From contig NZ_FNOH01000009.1 of NCBI RefSeq assembly GCF_900106535.1, forward strand, positions 186,001 to 250,000: DNA of 64,000 nt, given 5' to 3'. The notes below the pieces were generated by a model. That model did no database searches. It was given only the letters and a program-made list of their open reading frames with translations, and was not told the DNA's origin. Shown piece by piece: positions 53,008 through 63,504 of this stretch (positions are counted from its first letter, which is position 1; the number at the start of each line of letters is the position of its first letter). Origin of the DNA: Myxococcus xanthus (GTDB lineage: Bacteria; Myxococcota; Myxococcia; Myxococcales; Myxococcaceae). The translations under genes were made by a program, and so were the position numbers.

Positions 53008-53994
53008 CTAACGGACCTGCACCCGGTGCACCTTCAGCGCGGGCTCCTGTCCGGGCGGCGGTGGGAAATCCAACGCGGACGGCGCCAGCGAGCCCAACGA
53101 CTTCCCCTGGCGTCCCGCCTGGGACACCCCTTCGAGCACCATGGCCTCGAAGCGGCGGGCAGCCAGTCCCGCGTGGTTGCAGCACGCCACCAGTTGGCCT
53201 CCCGGACTGACGACGCGCGCGGCGGCCTCGGCCAGCCGGGCATAGTCGCGCGCCGCGGAGAACCGGCCACTGCGCGTCGTCGAGAACGACGGCGGGTCCG
53301 AGATGACGATGTCGAAGGACTCGCCCTTCTTCGCCAGGCGCTTCAGCCAATCGAACACGTCACCGGCCACGTAGTCATATCGGTCCACCGTCTGGCCATT
53401 GAGGCGCGCGTTCTCCTCGCCCCACTCCAGCACGCGCCGGCTCGCATCCAGGTTGAGCGCCCGCTTCGCGCCGCCCGCCATGGCCACGACGCCAAAGGCA
53501 CAGGTGTACGAGAAGAGGTTGAGCACGGTGAGGCCCCGCGCCTGCGACAGCAGCCACGCCCGCGTGTCCCGCATGTCCAGGTACAGCCCCACCGACAGCC
53601 CCTGCGCCGGACGGATGAGGAACGTCAGGCCGTTTTCGAGCGCGGTGAAGGACTCCACCGCTTCGCCCCGGGCGGGCGCCTCGGGTGCGAGCGACTCCTT
53701 CGCCACGTTGGCCAGGACACGCGCCTCCCGGGGCCGGCGCTTGAGGTAGAGGCTTCGAGGCGCCCAGGCGGCCACGGCCGCGTCGAGCAGCGTCTCCTCC
53801 TCGTCCGGCGTGAAGTCCCGGTAGAGGCTGATGACGTACACGTCACCAAACACATCCGCCGTCACATCCGGCACACCGTCCGCTTCGGCGTTTACCACGC
53901 GCCAGGCCGTGGTCCGCGCGTCTCCCAGCAGCGGCCCGCGCCGGCCGCGCGAGGCGCGCAGCGTCTCCACGAGAGAAGAAGCCAGTGTGCCCAT
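53008..53994 (-). CDS. RlmI-like class I SAM-dependent methyltransferase
   Basis: 328 aa. The start at 53994 follows the SsnA-like stop by 8 nt. GLSVGLYLDMRDTRAWLL near 165-182 is the RlmI/RlmK-type lead-in, then LNLFSYTCAFGVVAMAGGA near 191-209 is SAM motif I, and VISDPPSFSTTRSG near 270-283 carries the DPPxF active-site motif of nucleic-acid methylases. Relatives methylate C5 of cytosines in 23S rRNA. The N-terminal PUA domain of E. coli RlmI is not evident, so the target is uncertain. Confidence 0.82.
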   Translation of the reverse strand: MGTLASSLVETLRASRGRRGPLLGDARTTAWRVVNAEADGVPDVTADVFGDVYVISLYRDFTPDEEETLLDAAVAAWAPRSLYLKRRPREARVLANVAKESLAPEAPARGEAVESFTALENGLTFLIRPAQGLSVGLYLDMRDTRAWLLSQARGLTVLNLFSYTCAFGVVAMAGGAKRALNLDASRRVLEWGEENARLNGQTVDRYDYVAGDVFDWLKRLAKKGESFDIVISDPPSFSTTRSGRFSAARDYARLAEAAARVVSPGGQLVACCNHAGLAARRFEAMVLEGVSQAGRQGKSLGSLAPSALDFPPPPGQEPALKVHRVQVR

Positions 53995-54002
53995 GCCGCC
54001 GC

Positions 54003-55328
54003 TCAACTGCCCAGACGCGCGCGCGTCCAGACACGCTCCAGCGCCTCGGTCGCCGCACGGGAAAGCGCCACGTAGTCGAGCCCCAGCAACTGCCCCTCCC
54101 GCACGCAGACCCGGCCGTTCACGATGGTCCATCCCACCGGCGAATGCGCCAGTTGCCCGAGCAGATAGGGCGAGTAGCCCGTCTCCGGATCCGCGGTGGG
54201 CACGACGTCGTAGACGACGAGGTCCGCGATGCTCCCCTCCTCCACGCTCCCGGAGGGCAGGCCGAACAGCCGCGTGCACAGCTCCGCCGGGCCGTTGACG
54301 AGCAGGTGCGCCAGCGCGCCATCCACGTCCGGCAGCCTTCCGGAACGGGAGATGCGCAGCACGCCCACCAGCGCGGCGAGCAGTTCGTCCTGGAGGCTGC
54401 CATGGCCCCCGGTGCCGAGCCCCAGCAGGTGGACCCGCGACAGCACCGCGTCCATGGGGTCCGCGCCACGCTCCAGCGCGCGCACGCCCCGGGCCGCCAG
54501 CGCCACGAAGGCACCGCTCTGCTCCAGCAGCTCCGCCTCCGCGCTGTCCAGCACGCGCGCATAGCCCGCGATGGCACGCGGCCCGAGCAGCCCCAGCGCA
54601 TCCAGCCGCGGAACCACGCGTTTGCCGTGCTGCGAGTAGGTGGAGGAGAGGTCGTCCTCGCTCTCCGCGAGATGGAAGACGGTGGGCGCGTCCAGCACCC
54701 GGCTCAGCTCCGCGATGCGGCGCAGCAGCGCGTCGTCACAGGTGAACGACGCATGGAAGCCAAGCGCCCCCCGGACCAGCGGGTGGTCCCGATGCGCGCG
54801 CGTGAAGTCCGCGTTGGCGTCCAGCCACGCCTGCGCCTGCGCGGCGCCGTCCAATCCGTGGGTGGAGTGGCTCGTCACCAACCGCAAGCCCACCGCCTCC
54901 GCGGCGCGAGCCTGGGCGGCGAGTCCTCCGGCCACGTCCTGGCAGGACAGGTGCTCCACCGCCAGGGTGACGCCGTGACGCAGGGCCCGGGCCGCCGCGT
55001 AGCGGGTGAGGGCCTCCACGTCCTCGTTCGTGAGCAGCCGCGCCACGTGCCGGAGCCGGTCCAGGCGCTCGCGGGGCGGGAGCATCAGGAAGTGTCCCGT
55101 CGGCGGCAGCAACTGGCCGTTGACGAGGTGCGTGTGACAGTCCACCAGGCCTGGCGCCACCAGCCGGCCATGACAGGCGACTTCCCAGTCCCCGGGCAGC
55201 ACGGGCACCTGGGCGTCCGGAGCCATGCGGCGGATGGTGTTGCCTTCCACCACCACGGCCATGCCATGGCGGACGCGTCCGTCCGCCCTGAACACGGCAC
55301 AGTTTTTCAGAAGCAGGCGGCCTTCCAT
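54003..55328 (-). CDS. SsnA-like amidohydrolase family protein, active site degenerate
   Basis: 441 aa, the same size as E. coli SsnA. The TIM-barrel features align: LVAPGLVDCHTHL with His65 and His67, GALGFHASFTCDDA (His192), TVFHLAESEDDLSSTYSQHGK (His219, Glu222). However, the catalytic His of the VAHxxxL strand is Gly255 in AIAGYARVL, and the metal/catalytic Asp of LGTDG is Gly307 in LGLGTGGHG. Deaminase or hydrolase activity of the standard kind is therefore doubtful. Likely cotranscribed with the downstream methyltransferase, 8 nt away. Confidence 0.75.
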   Translation of the reverse strand: MEGRLLLKNCAVFRADGRVRHGMAVVVEGNTIRRMAPDAQVPVLPGDWEVACHGRLVAPGLVDCHTHLVNGQLLPPTGHFLMLPPRERLDRLRHVARLLTNEDVEALTRYAAARALRHGVTLAVEHLSCQDVAGGLAAQARAAEAVGLRLVTSHSTHGLDGAAQAQAWLDANADFTRAHRDHPLVRGALGFHASFTCDDALLRRIAELSRVLDAPTVFHLAESEDDLSSTYSQHGKRVVPRLDALGLLGPRAIAGYARVLDSAEAELLEQSGAFVALAARGVRALERGADPMDAVLSRVHLLGLGTGGHGSLQDELLAALVGVLRISRSGRLPDVDGALAHLLVNGPAELCTRLFGLPSGSVEEGSIADLVVYDVVPTADPETGYSPYLLGQLAHSPVGWTIVNGRVCVREGQLLGLDYVALSRAATEALERVWTRARLGS

Positions 55329-55405
55329 GAAAGCCCTGTTCTAACACGGGCACGGCGCGACGCGAGCGGCGCCGCCGCCAGCGGGCATGTTAGGGTCCGT
55401 ACGGT

Positions 55406-56575
55406 ATGACGCCGCTGAGCCCCGCCGTGAACTCCCCGTCCCCCGTGACGGCCCCCTCCCCGGGCGGGGCGCTGGCCTTCCGGGGCTTGTGGCTCTTCTC
55501 ACCGCGGGCAGATGCCCTCATCGTCGCCCTGCCCCTGGCCCTGGCCCTGTGCACGGCGGCCGCCAACGTCTGGCTGGCCCCGGGCGCCGCGGAAGGCGCA
55601 CACCGCCTTTCAGCCTGGACGGCGCAGAACCTGCTCGGCAACGCCACCCACGTCATCCTCACGTTCCTGCTCTTCGCGGTGCACCGGGACGTGCTGACGT
55701 CCGCCCCGGGCCAACCCCGGCAGGTGCTGGCGGGTTCGCTGGGCATGCTCGCGGTGGGCACGGTGCTCTTCTTCACGTTCTACGCGGAGCGCACGGCGCA
55801 CACGTATGGCGTGGCGGTGATTTTCAACGTCTTCGGCACGCACCACACCCTGTCCCAGCACCGGGGCATCTGGTCACTCCACGGGCTGCGCGCGGGCAAG
55901 GCCGGCCTGCCTGGCGCGTCGGCACTGGAGCGCAAGCTGCAACAGATGTACGTCCCGCTGCTGCTCTCGCTGCTGCTGGTGCGCATCTTCTTCGTGCCGG
56001 AGGCCCCCGGGCCCGATGCGCCGGCGTACCTGGACATTGGCCAGGGCGCGGTGCTCCCGCACGGCACGCTAGGGGTGCTGCTGGCGGTGTGGCTGGGCTA
56101 TTTCATGCTGCTGTTCCGCACGGTACTGCGCGCGGAGGCCGTCAGCGGACCCAAGGTGCTCTACCTCCTGGCCATGGCGACGGCGACCGGGCTGGTGCTG
56201 GTGGCGCCCACCTGGGGCTACGTCATGCTGCCCGGCATGCACGGCCTGGAGTACTACATGCTCACCGCGCGGATGCTGGAGCCGCGCGAGGGTGATACGC
56301 CCCGGCTGCCGCGGAAGTTCATCGTCCCGGCGATGATTGCGTCCATGCTGCCCCTGTTGGCGCTGGGCGCGGTGCACGGCCTGCTCCAGCAGGGCGTGGT
56401 GCGCGGCGCGCTGGGCAGCAACATGGGCGTGGCGGAGACGCATCCCCTGCTGCGCGCCATGACGTCCCTGGGCTTCGCGGTGGTGCTGGCGCACTACTTC
56501 GCGGACGCGCTCATCTACCGCTTCCGGATTCCCTCCATCCGCGCGGTGATGCTGAAGCGGCTGGGCTTCAGCTAG
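55406..56575 (+). CDS. Histidine-rich polytopic membrane protein of unknown function
   Basis: 389 aa with eight to nine hydrophobic helices. Histidines cluster at helix ends: His82 and His93 (NATHVILTFLLFAVHRD), His132, the group His146, His147, His152 and His159 (FGTHHTLSQHRGIWSLH), His219, His279 (MHGLEYYM), His324 and His363 (AHYFADALIYRFRIP). This layout recalls membrane di-metal oxygenases or desaturases, and Brp/Blh-type proteins, but I cannot match a family. The start codon follows within 80 bp of the divergent SsnA-like gene. Its TAG stop overlaps the convergent MerR gene's stop. Confidence 0.75.
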   Translation: MTPLSPAVNSPSPVTAPSPGGALAFRGLWLFSPRADALIVALPLALALCTAAANVWLAPGAAEGAHRLSAWTAQNLLGNATHVILTFLLFAVHRDVLTSAPGQPRQVLAGSLGMLAVGTVLFFTFYAERTAHTYGVAVIFNVFGTHHTLSQHRGIWSLHGLRAGKAGLPGASALERKLQQMYVPLLLSLLLVRIFFVPEAPGPDAPAYLDIGQGAVLPHGTLGVLLAVWLGYFMLLFRTVLRAEAVSGPKVLYLLAMATATGLVLVAPTWGYVMLPGMHGLEYYMLTARMLEPREGDTPRLPRKFIVPAMIASMLPLLALGAVHGLLQQGVVRGALGSNMGVAETHPLLRAMTSLGFAVVLAHYFADALIYRFRIPSIRAVMLKRLGFS

Positions 56576-57351
56576 CCGCAGGGAACATCGGCGGCCCCCT
56601 GTCGCTCCGCGTTGGCCGCGAAGGCATCCCGTAGGAACAGCGACAGGCCAGGGCGCGCCTTGTCGATGTTCTCCGTGAAGCGCGTATCCGCCACGTACAT
56701 CTCCCCCAGGCCCCGGTGCATGGCGGGTGGGCACGCGTAGAACCACCTGCCCAGGTATTGCCGGTGCGCCTCGGCCAGGTCCATGGCCGCGGCCGACGCG
56801 GCGCTGGTGCCCGCCGCGAGCAGGTCCGCCAACGCCTGGAAGAGGACGTCCCCCTCCTCCTTGATGCGCTTCCAGTCCTCCTTCTTGTAGCGCGCCGTCC
56901 TCCGGGCGGATTCCTTGTAGGCCTCCGTGTTCCCCCAGCGCTGCTTCGCCTCCTCCTCGTACTTCGAGGGGTCGAAGTCGCCAAAGGCCTCGAACATCGC
57001 TTCCTTGTCCACGTGCGTCCCCTTCTCCAGCGCGTCCAGCGCCGCGTCCACGGCATGCACCAGCGCGTCCAGACGGGCGGCCCGCTCCGTCAGGAGCTGC
57101 CGCTGCATCCGCAGCGCGGTGCGCAGGTCGAAGGTGGGGTCGCCCAGGATGCGGCGGATGTCCTCCAGCGGGAAGCCCAGCTCCTTGAAGAAGAGCACCT
57201 GTTGGAGCTTCTGGAGGTCCGCCTGTGAATAGAGCCGGTAGCCGGCCTCGCTGCGGTCCGAAGGACACAACAGGCCCAGCTCGTCATAGTGGTGCAACGC
57301 GCGGATGCTGATTTTCGCCAGCCGGGCGACCTGGCTCACCGTCAGGGCCAT
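56572..57351 (-). CDS. MerR-family regulator with TipAS ligand domain
   Basis: 259 aa. The MerR helix-turn-helix is MALTVSQVARLAKISIRALH-HYDELGLL with GYRLYSQADLQKLQQVLFFK; a coiled coil (about 75-115) joins a C-terminal TipAS domain (DPSKYEEEAKQRWGNTEAYKES near 127-148, then AEAHRQYLGRWFYACPPAMHRGLGEMYVADTRFTENIDK). TipA-type proteins bind thiopeptides and other drugs and activate efflux or resistance genes. AGAGG at spacing 5 supports the ATG at 57351 over the GTG two codons upstream. Confidence 0.92.
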   Translation of the reverse strand: MALTVSQVARLAKISIRALHHYDELGLLCPSDRSEAGYRLYSQADLQKLQQVLFFKELGFPLEDIRRILGDPTFDLRTALRMQRQLLTERAARLDALVHAVDAALDALEKGTHVDKEAMFEAFGDFDPSKYEEEAKQRWGNTEAYKESARRTARYKKEDWKRIKEEGDVLFQALADLLAAGTSAASAAAMDLAEAHRQYLGRWFYACPPAMHRGLGEMYVADTRFTENIDKARPGLSLFLRDAFAANAERQGAADVPCG

Positions 57352-57526
57352 CTCCACCTCTTGATGAGGAGGTGTAGGGCCTCACGTCGCGTGAGGGTCA
57401 AGCCCCTGGGCGGGGGTGCTGCCACTTCCGGCCGGGCACCGGGCTGACGACTCAGCCCTCGACCTCAGCCGCCCGAGAGGAGCCACCCGCACGAGGCAGG
57501 TATGGCTCCCCCCGGAAGGACACGGC

Positions 57527-57784
57527 TCAGTACGCGTTGTTCTGGCCGAACGTCTTGATGGTCTTCTTCTCCAGCTGGCGCTGACGCTCGGTGGCCTCGG
57601 AGTCGACGGAGGCGTTACCGGCCAGCGCGTCGGCGGAGGCGCCGAACAGCTTGCGGATGTTGTCGCCGAACAGGGTCACCACGCCGATGGCGGCGATCGC
57701 GATGAGGGCGACGATGATGATGTACTCGGTCATGCCCTGGCCACGAGCCTTGCGGAGCTGCTGCTTCTTCGAGATCGCCTTCAT
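57527..57784 (-). CDS. Flp-type (type IVb) pilin-like protein
   Basis: 85 aa. A short basic leader (MKAISKKQQLRKARGQG) precedes MTEYIIIVALIAIAAIGVVTLFG, with the Gly-x-Thr-Glu-Tyr processing-site pattern of Flp/TadE-like pilins (cleavage after the Gly in RGQGMTEY). GGAGAG lies before the ATG at 57784. No tad assembly genes are near it, so the secretion machinery must be elsewhere. The C-terminal 45 residues are hydrophilic and longer than in typical Flp. Confidence 0.85.
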   Translation of the reverse strand: MKAISKKQQLRKARGQGMTEYIIIVALIAIAAIGVVTLFGDNIRKLFGASADALAGNASVDSEATERQRQLEKKTIKTFGQNNAY

Positions 57785-57948
57785 GGAACTCTCCGGGGAT
57801 TGCAGTGGTGGAAAAAACACCCTGCTGCTTGGGTGATTCGCACCCTAGGGCAGATCCCACTTCCACCTCCATCGGTCATCGGGAGGATGCCTGGAATTCT
57901 CAGTGATTCCAGGCAATTGGCCCGATTGGGATGATCCAAGCCCCCATT

Positions 57949-60825
57949 TCAGGGGCCCCCGGGGGCGGCAACGGGCGTTTGGGCCGTGCCTTCGCAGCTC
58001 GAACGGGGCAGCGCCTCGCAGAGCGAGCGCAGCGCCCGGGCCAGATGTTCGTCGTCCGGGTGCCGGGACGCAACCTCGCGCCCCAGGGCCACGGTGTCGT
58101 GCAGGGCACCTACAGGCGTCCACATGGTGCGCGAAGCCCAGGTCTGAGCCGTCACCAGCCGGAGGTAGGCCGTCACCAGCGCGGGCGCGCGTCCTCCCCG
58201 TGCCACCTCCGGCTCCAGGAGCGAGGCGGCCAGCGTCAAGTCCTGCTGGGCCAGCGCCGCCTTGCCCAGGGCCAGGGCGGACTCCGGGCTGTCGGGGGCC
58301 AGCCGCCGCCACTGCGCGGCCGCGCCGCGCACCATGGGGTCATTGGGCGCGTGGTAGCGCTCGATGTTCCGGTACAGCCCGGCGGCCTGCTCCGCGGTGG
58401 GCGGGTGCTGCTGGACATAGTCGTGCAGGAAGAGGCGGTCCGCCCCTTCGGGCGCGCGCCGCTCGTCCTTCACGCGCACGTCCAGATTCGACACGAAGAA
58501 GGCGATGGGCGACGCGTACTCCAGCAGGTTGTGGTCGTCCGTGTTGATGGGGCCCTCACCGGCGAACTCGAGCTGGCCGGCCTCGCTGTGCACCTGCTTG
58601 GACAGCAGCGCGAACACGTCGTTGATGCCCACGCGGGACAAGTCCTTCCGCACCTCCGGATGCCCCATGCGCTCGGCCAGGCGCGCCGCATCGAAGGCCA
58701 GGGGCTTGCGGCTGGCCACCATCACCAGGTCATGCGGCCCCAGCCACGTGGTGGCGTGCGGGAAGGTGTCTCGCAGGGTGCGGACCACCAGCTTGATGAG
58801 GTCCTCGTTGCTCTCGTAGGTGTGGATCCACTGCACCAGCACGCCGTCGTCCGCCAGGTGCCGGTCCACGGTCTGGAAGAAGTCCCGCGTGAAGAGGCCG
58901 GACACGCCGGACACCCACGGGTTGGACGGCACGCTCACCACCAGGTCGTACTTGCGCGGCGACAGCGCCATGAACGTCTTGGCGTCGTCCACGTGCACGT
59001 GGGTGCGCGGGTCATCCACCGCGTTGCGGTTGTCCGCCTTGAACAGGCGCGCCGCGTCGATGACGGCGGGAGCAATCTCCACCATGTCCAGGTGCTCCAC
59101 GGGGTGCACCAGCACGCTGCCCGCGGTGATGGCAGCGCCGGCGCCCACCAGCAGCACCGACTTGGGCTCACGCGGGTGCAACAGGGCGCCCAGGTGACCG
59201 GCCACCACCTGCGTCTCCACGTCGCTCCCGTTGGACGCGTCCACCTTCCCGTTGAGCTTCATGAAACGCAGGTTGTCCACGGGAACGTCCGCCACCATCA
59301 CCGTGGCGAAGGTGTCGTCCTGGTAGAAGATGGGGCGGATGATGGCCTCCGTGTCCGCCACCAGCTTCGCGTAGCTCTCCGGCGGCTTCTCGTGGGAGCG
59401 GATGGAGGCGATGCCCGACAACCGCACCGCCCAGCCGCTCATCCCGCCCAGCACCACCAGCGCCAGCACCGCCGTGGCGGCCACCGGCCACAAGGCGCGC
59501 GCGTGCTGTGCGGGACGGCCGGGAGCCGCGTGGAAGGCCAGCCCCGCGCCGAGCAGGTTGGCCGCCACGCCCGCGATGAAGTTGCCCTCCATGCCCCACC
59601 ACGGCATCAGCACCAGCACGCCCAGCGCCGAACCCGTAATCGTGCCCACCGTGTTCCACAAGTAGACGCCGCCCAACTGGCGCCCCACCTCGGACACCTT
59701 GGCCGTGGCCACGCGCGCCGCCGCCGGGAAGGCCGCGCCCATGAAGAAGGTGGGAACCAGCAGCACCAGGCAGCAGAAGCCGAAGGTCAGCACCTGGAAC
59801 AGCGGCCAGGTGTCCAGCGAGCGCGTCATCATCCACTGCGCCTTGCGGAATAGGTGCGGCAGCCGGACGTAGAGCGGCAGCGCCACGCAGATGCTGGCCA
59901 CCAGCGCGACCTGGAGCCGGCCGAACAGGCGCAGCGAGTCCACCTGTCCCTTGCGCGTCATCAGCCAGAAGCTGCCCAGGCCAATGCCCATGATGAACGC
60001 GGTGAGGATGAGCGTGAAGGCGTAGGTGGACGCGCCCAGGACGATGGACAGCAGGCGGATCCACGTCACCTGGTACAGCATGGACGTGAAGCCAGACAGC
60101 AGCACGCCGATGAGCGCCGCCCTCACCGCGATGCGCGGATAGGACACCTCCGCGTCGCCCGCTTCCGCGGGGGGCGTCTGTCCCGGCACCAGCGCGGGCG
60201 GGAAGCGCCGGGCCAGCCCCAGCGAGGCCAGCGCCACCAGGATGTTGAGCCCCGCGGCCAGCCCCGCCGAGGAGGACAGGCCGATGGCGGGCACCAGCTT
60301 CGTCCCGGCGATGAACACACCCACCGCCGCGCCCAGACTGTTGACGGCGTAGAGCCGCGCCAACTCGTAGCGCACGCCCGACAGGCTGGAGGCGAAGTGC
60401 CGCACCAGCGCCGGCAGCGTGCCGCCCATCAGCAGCGTGGGAATCAGCAGCGACGCGGAGGAGACCAGCAGCCGGGGCCCCAGTCGCCAGCCATCCGGCA
60501 CGGACGGGGCCACGTTCAGCCATAGCGCCCCCAGCACATCGAGCACATAGGGGAAGACCAGCGCGTACAGGCCCACGCCCAGCTCCAGCAGGCCGTAAAG
60601 GGCCAGGGGGTTCTTTGCCCGGTCGGCTGTCCGCCCGAAGACAAATGCGCCCAGCGCTTGCCCTCCCATGAACGTGGCGAGCACCACGGCATGCGCCTGG
60701 CCGCTGTTCCCCAGGACATTCCCGAGGTACTTGGACCAGACGAGTTCGTAAACGAGCGCAGTGCCCCCGGACAGGAAGAGGAGGCAGGCCACAAGGTTCT
60801 TAGGAAAACGCGCCGGAGATGACAT
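57949..60825 (-). CDS. Fused membrane-transporter/spermidine-synthase-like protein with C-terminal repeats
   Basis: 958 aa. The N-terminal half has twelve or more hydrophobic helices (LVACLLFLSGGTALVYELVW first), an MFS-like unit common in large SpeE relatives. A spermidine-synthase fold follows: SVLLVGAGAAITAGSVL, HLDMVEIAPAVIDAARLF, THVHVDDAKTFMALS, YDLVVSVPSNPWVSGVSGLFT. The last 180 residues are helical and TPR-like (PESALALGKAALAQQDLTLA). Start MSSPARFPKNL at 60825 is chosen because the membrane helix begins right after. It is divergent from mrpA with about 26 bp between start codons. Substrate unknown. Confidence 0.85.
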   Translation of the reverse strand: MSSPARFPKNLVACLLFLSGGTALVYELVWSKYLGNVLGNSGQAHAVVLATFMGGQALGAFVFGRTADRAKNPLALYGLLELGVGLYALVFPYVLDVLGALWLNVAPSVPDGWRLGPRLLVSSASLLIPTLLMGGTLPALVRHFASSLSGVRYELARLYAVNSLGAAVGVFIAGTKLVPAIGLSSSAGLAAGLNILVALASLGLARRFPPALVPGQTPPAEAGDAEVSYPRIAVRAALIGVLLSGFTSMLYQVTWIRLLSIVLGASTYAFTLILTAFIMGIGLGSFWLMTRKGQVDSLRLFGRLQVALVASICVALPLYVRLPHLFRKAQWMMTRSLDTWPLFQVLTFGFCCLVLLVPTFFMGAAFPAAARVATAKVSEVGRQLGGVYLWNTVGTITGSALGVLVLMPWWGMEGNFIAGVAANLLGAGLAFHAAPGRPAQHARALWPVAATAVLALVVLGGMSGWAVRLSGIASIRSHEKPPESYAKLVADTEAIIRPIFYQDDTFATVMVADVPVDNLRFMKLNGKVDASNGSDVETQVVAGHLGALLHPREPKSVLLVGAGAAITAGSVLVHPVEHLDMVEIAPAVIDAARLFKADNRNAVDDPRTHVHVDDAKTFMALSPRKYDLVVSVPSNPWVSGVSGLFTRDFFQTVDRHLADDGVLVQWIHTYESNEDLIKLVVRTLRDTFPHATTWLGPHDLVMVASRKPLAFDAARLAERMGHPEVRKDLSRVGINDVFALLSKQVHSEAGQLEFAGEGPINTDDHNLLEYASPIAFFVSNLDVRVKDERRAPEGADRLFLHDYVQQHPPTAEQAAGLYRNIERYHAPNDPMVRGAAAQWRRLAPDSPESALALGKAALAQQDLTLAASLLEPEVARGGRAPALVTAYLRLVTAQTWASRTMWTPVGALHDTVALGREVASRHPDDEHLARALRSLCEALPRSSCEGTAQTPVAAPGGP

Positions 60826-60851
60826 GGGGACAGCGCGGAACCTTAGTCGGT

Positions 60852-61844
60852 ATGTTTCAGGCCCATCAAATGAACACCCATCTCCTGCAAGCCGCGATGC
60901 TCGCCTGGACTCCAAGCCTGCGGGTGACACGCGCCGAAGGCGACCTCTCCAGCATCCTGCGACGCCCCGCCGGGGCCCTGTTGGAGCAGCCGCTCCACGA
61001 GGTCCTCGGCGTGTCGCCCAAGCGCGCCCGTGAGCTGGACGCCCGCGCCCGCGAGGACCGCCGCGCGGTGGAGTTCATCTCCGCCAACCTCGGCGGCGAG
61101 GACGCGTCCCCCCTCCGCCTGTCCCTGGGACTGGACGACGGCGAGGCCAGCGCCACCGTGCTGGACCTCAACGCCATGCTGGACGGCGCCCCCCCGGTGC
61201 AGATTTCACGGCTGTCCTCCTCGCTCAGCCACGAGATTCGCAACCCCCTCTCCTCGGTGAAGATGGCGGTGCAGACGCTGGCCCGGAACACCGGCCTCAA
61301 TGACCGGGACAAGCGGCGGCTCACCATCGCCAACCGGGAGATTCGCACCATGGAGCGCATGCTCTGGCTCCTCTCCGAATACGGCCGCGACACCACCCCG
61401 AAGCTGGACGCCCATCCGCTGCGCGGCGTGGTGCAGGAGGCCACGGAGATGGTGGCCCCCGAGCTGGCCGAACGGCGCGTGGAGGTCCGCGTGGACGAGG
61501 AACCCGACCTGCCCCGCGTCCGGGTGGACCCGACGCGGCTGCGGCCCGTGCTGGCCCAGGTGCTGCTCAACGTCGCCATGGGCCAGGCGGAGGGCAGCCC
61601 GATGGAGGTGGCCCTGCGCCGGGGTGGCCCCCACCAGGTGATGATGGTGCTCCACGACCCCGCCGCCGCCCTGCCCCCCGAGGAGAACGGTTCGCTCTTC
61701 GAGCCCTTCGGCTCCCGGCTGGCCCGGGGCGCCGGTCTGTCCCTGGCCGCCCTGCGCCGGGTGATGACGGGCGTGGGGGGAGACGTGGCCGCCCGGGGCA
61801 GCGCCGAGCCGGGCGTGGTGCTGACGCTGACGTTCGCCACCTGA
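60852..61844 (+). CDS. mrpA: Histidine kinase MrpA
   Basis: About 330 aa, soluble, no membrane helix. The phospho-acceptor box SSLSHEIRNPLSSVKMAVQT places His127, and the N-box-like region (RLRPVLAQVLLNVAMGQ) and a degenerate G2 (RGAGLSLAALRRVMTG) follow. The sensor part (1-115) is PAS-like in size. It is directly upstream of a NtrC-type regulator (7 nt) and of a CRP-type gene with the mrpC sequence, which identifies it as MrpA, a kinase/phosphatase acting on MrpB in development. The start is unclear; an ATG at 60870 is an alternative and neither has a strong ribosome site. Confidence 0.88.
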   Translation: MFQAHQMNTHLLQAAMLAWTPSLRVTRAEGDLSSILRRPAGALLEQPLHEVLGVSPKRARELDARAREDRRAVEFISANLGGEDASPLRLSLGLDDGEASATVLDLNAMLDGAPPVQISRLSSSLSHEIRNPLSSVKMAVQTLARNTGLNDRDKRRLTIANREIRTMERMLWLLSEYGRDTTPKLDAHPLRGVVQEATEMVAPELAERRVEVRVDEEPDLPRVRVDPTRLRPVLAQVLLNVAMGQAEGSPMEVALRRGGPHQVMMVLHDPAAALPPEENGSLFEPFGSRLARGAGLSLAALRRVMTGVGGDVAARGSAEPGVVLTLTFAT

Positions 61845-61851
61845 GAGCGCC

Positions 61852-63318
<1,467 letters not shown>

Positions 63319-63331
63319 GCACTCTTGGACA

Positions 63332-63349
63332 GTGTCGCTGCTCCGACAC
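63332..63349. promoter_or_regulatory. MrpC-type binding site GTGTC-N8-GACAC
   Basis: GTGTC, eight bases, then GACAC at 63332-63349, exactly the palindromic consensus reported for MrpC. It lies 14 nt after the mrpB stop and 243 nt before the mrpC start, a good place for autoregulation. Confidence 0.7.
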
Positions 63350-63361
63350 TCATGCCCCCGG

Positions 63362-63410
63362 TTTGAACGTTTCGTTCAAATTGATCAGACTGTTTGAACG
63401 TTCTGTTTCA
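63362..63410. promoter_or_regulatory. Paired TTTGAACG repeats, candidate enhancer
   Basis: TTTGAACG-TTT-CGTTCAAA at 63362-63380 is a perfect 8-bp dyad. A second TTTGAACG begins at 63393, followed by TTC and a partial inverse TGTTTCA. The left edges are 31 bp apart, about three helical turns. They lie about 95-145 bp upstream of the -24 element, typical for an NtrC-type activator, so MrpB is the likely ligand (inference). Confidence 0.6.
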
Positions 63411-63504
63411 GGTTTTGGACACAGAACGGGCTCTGGTGCGGGCCTGTAGCGCTAAGTACCCGGCATTTCAGGAGGTGTTGTCCCGGCGGCATTTCAATTC
63501 CCGC

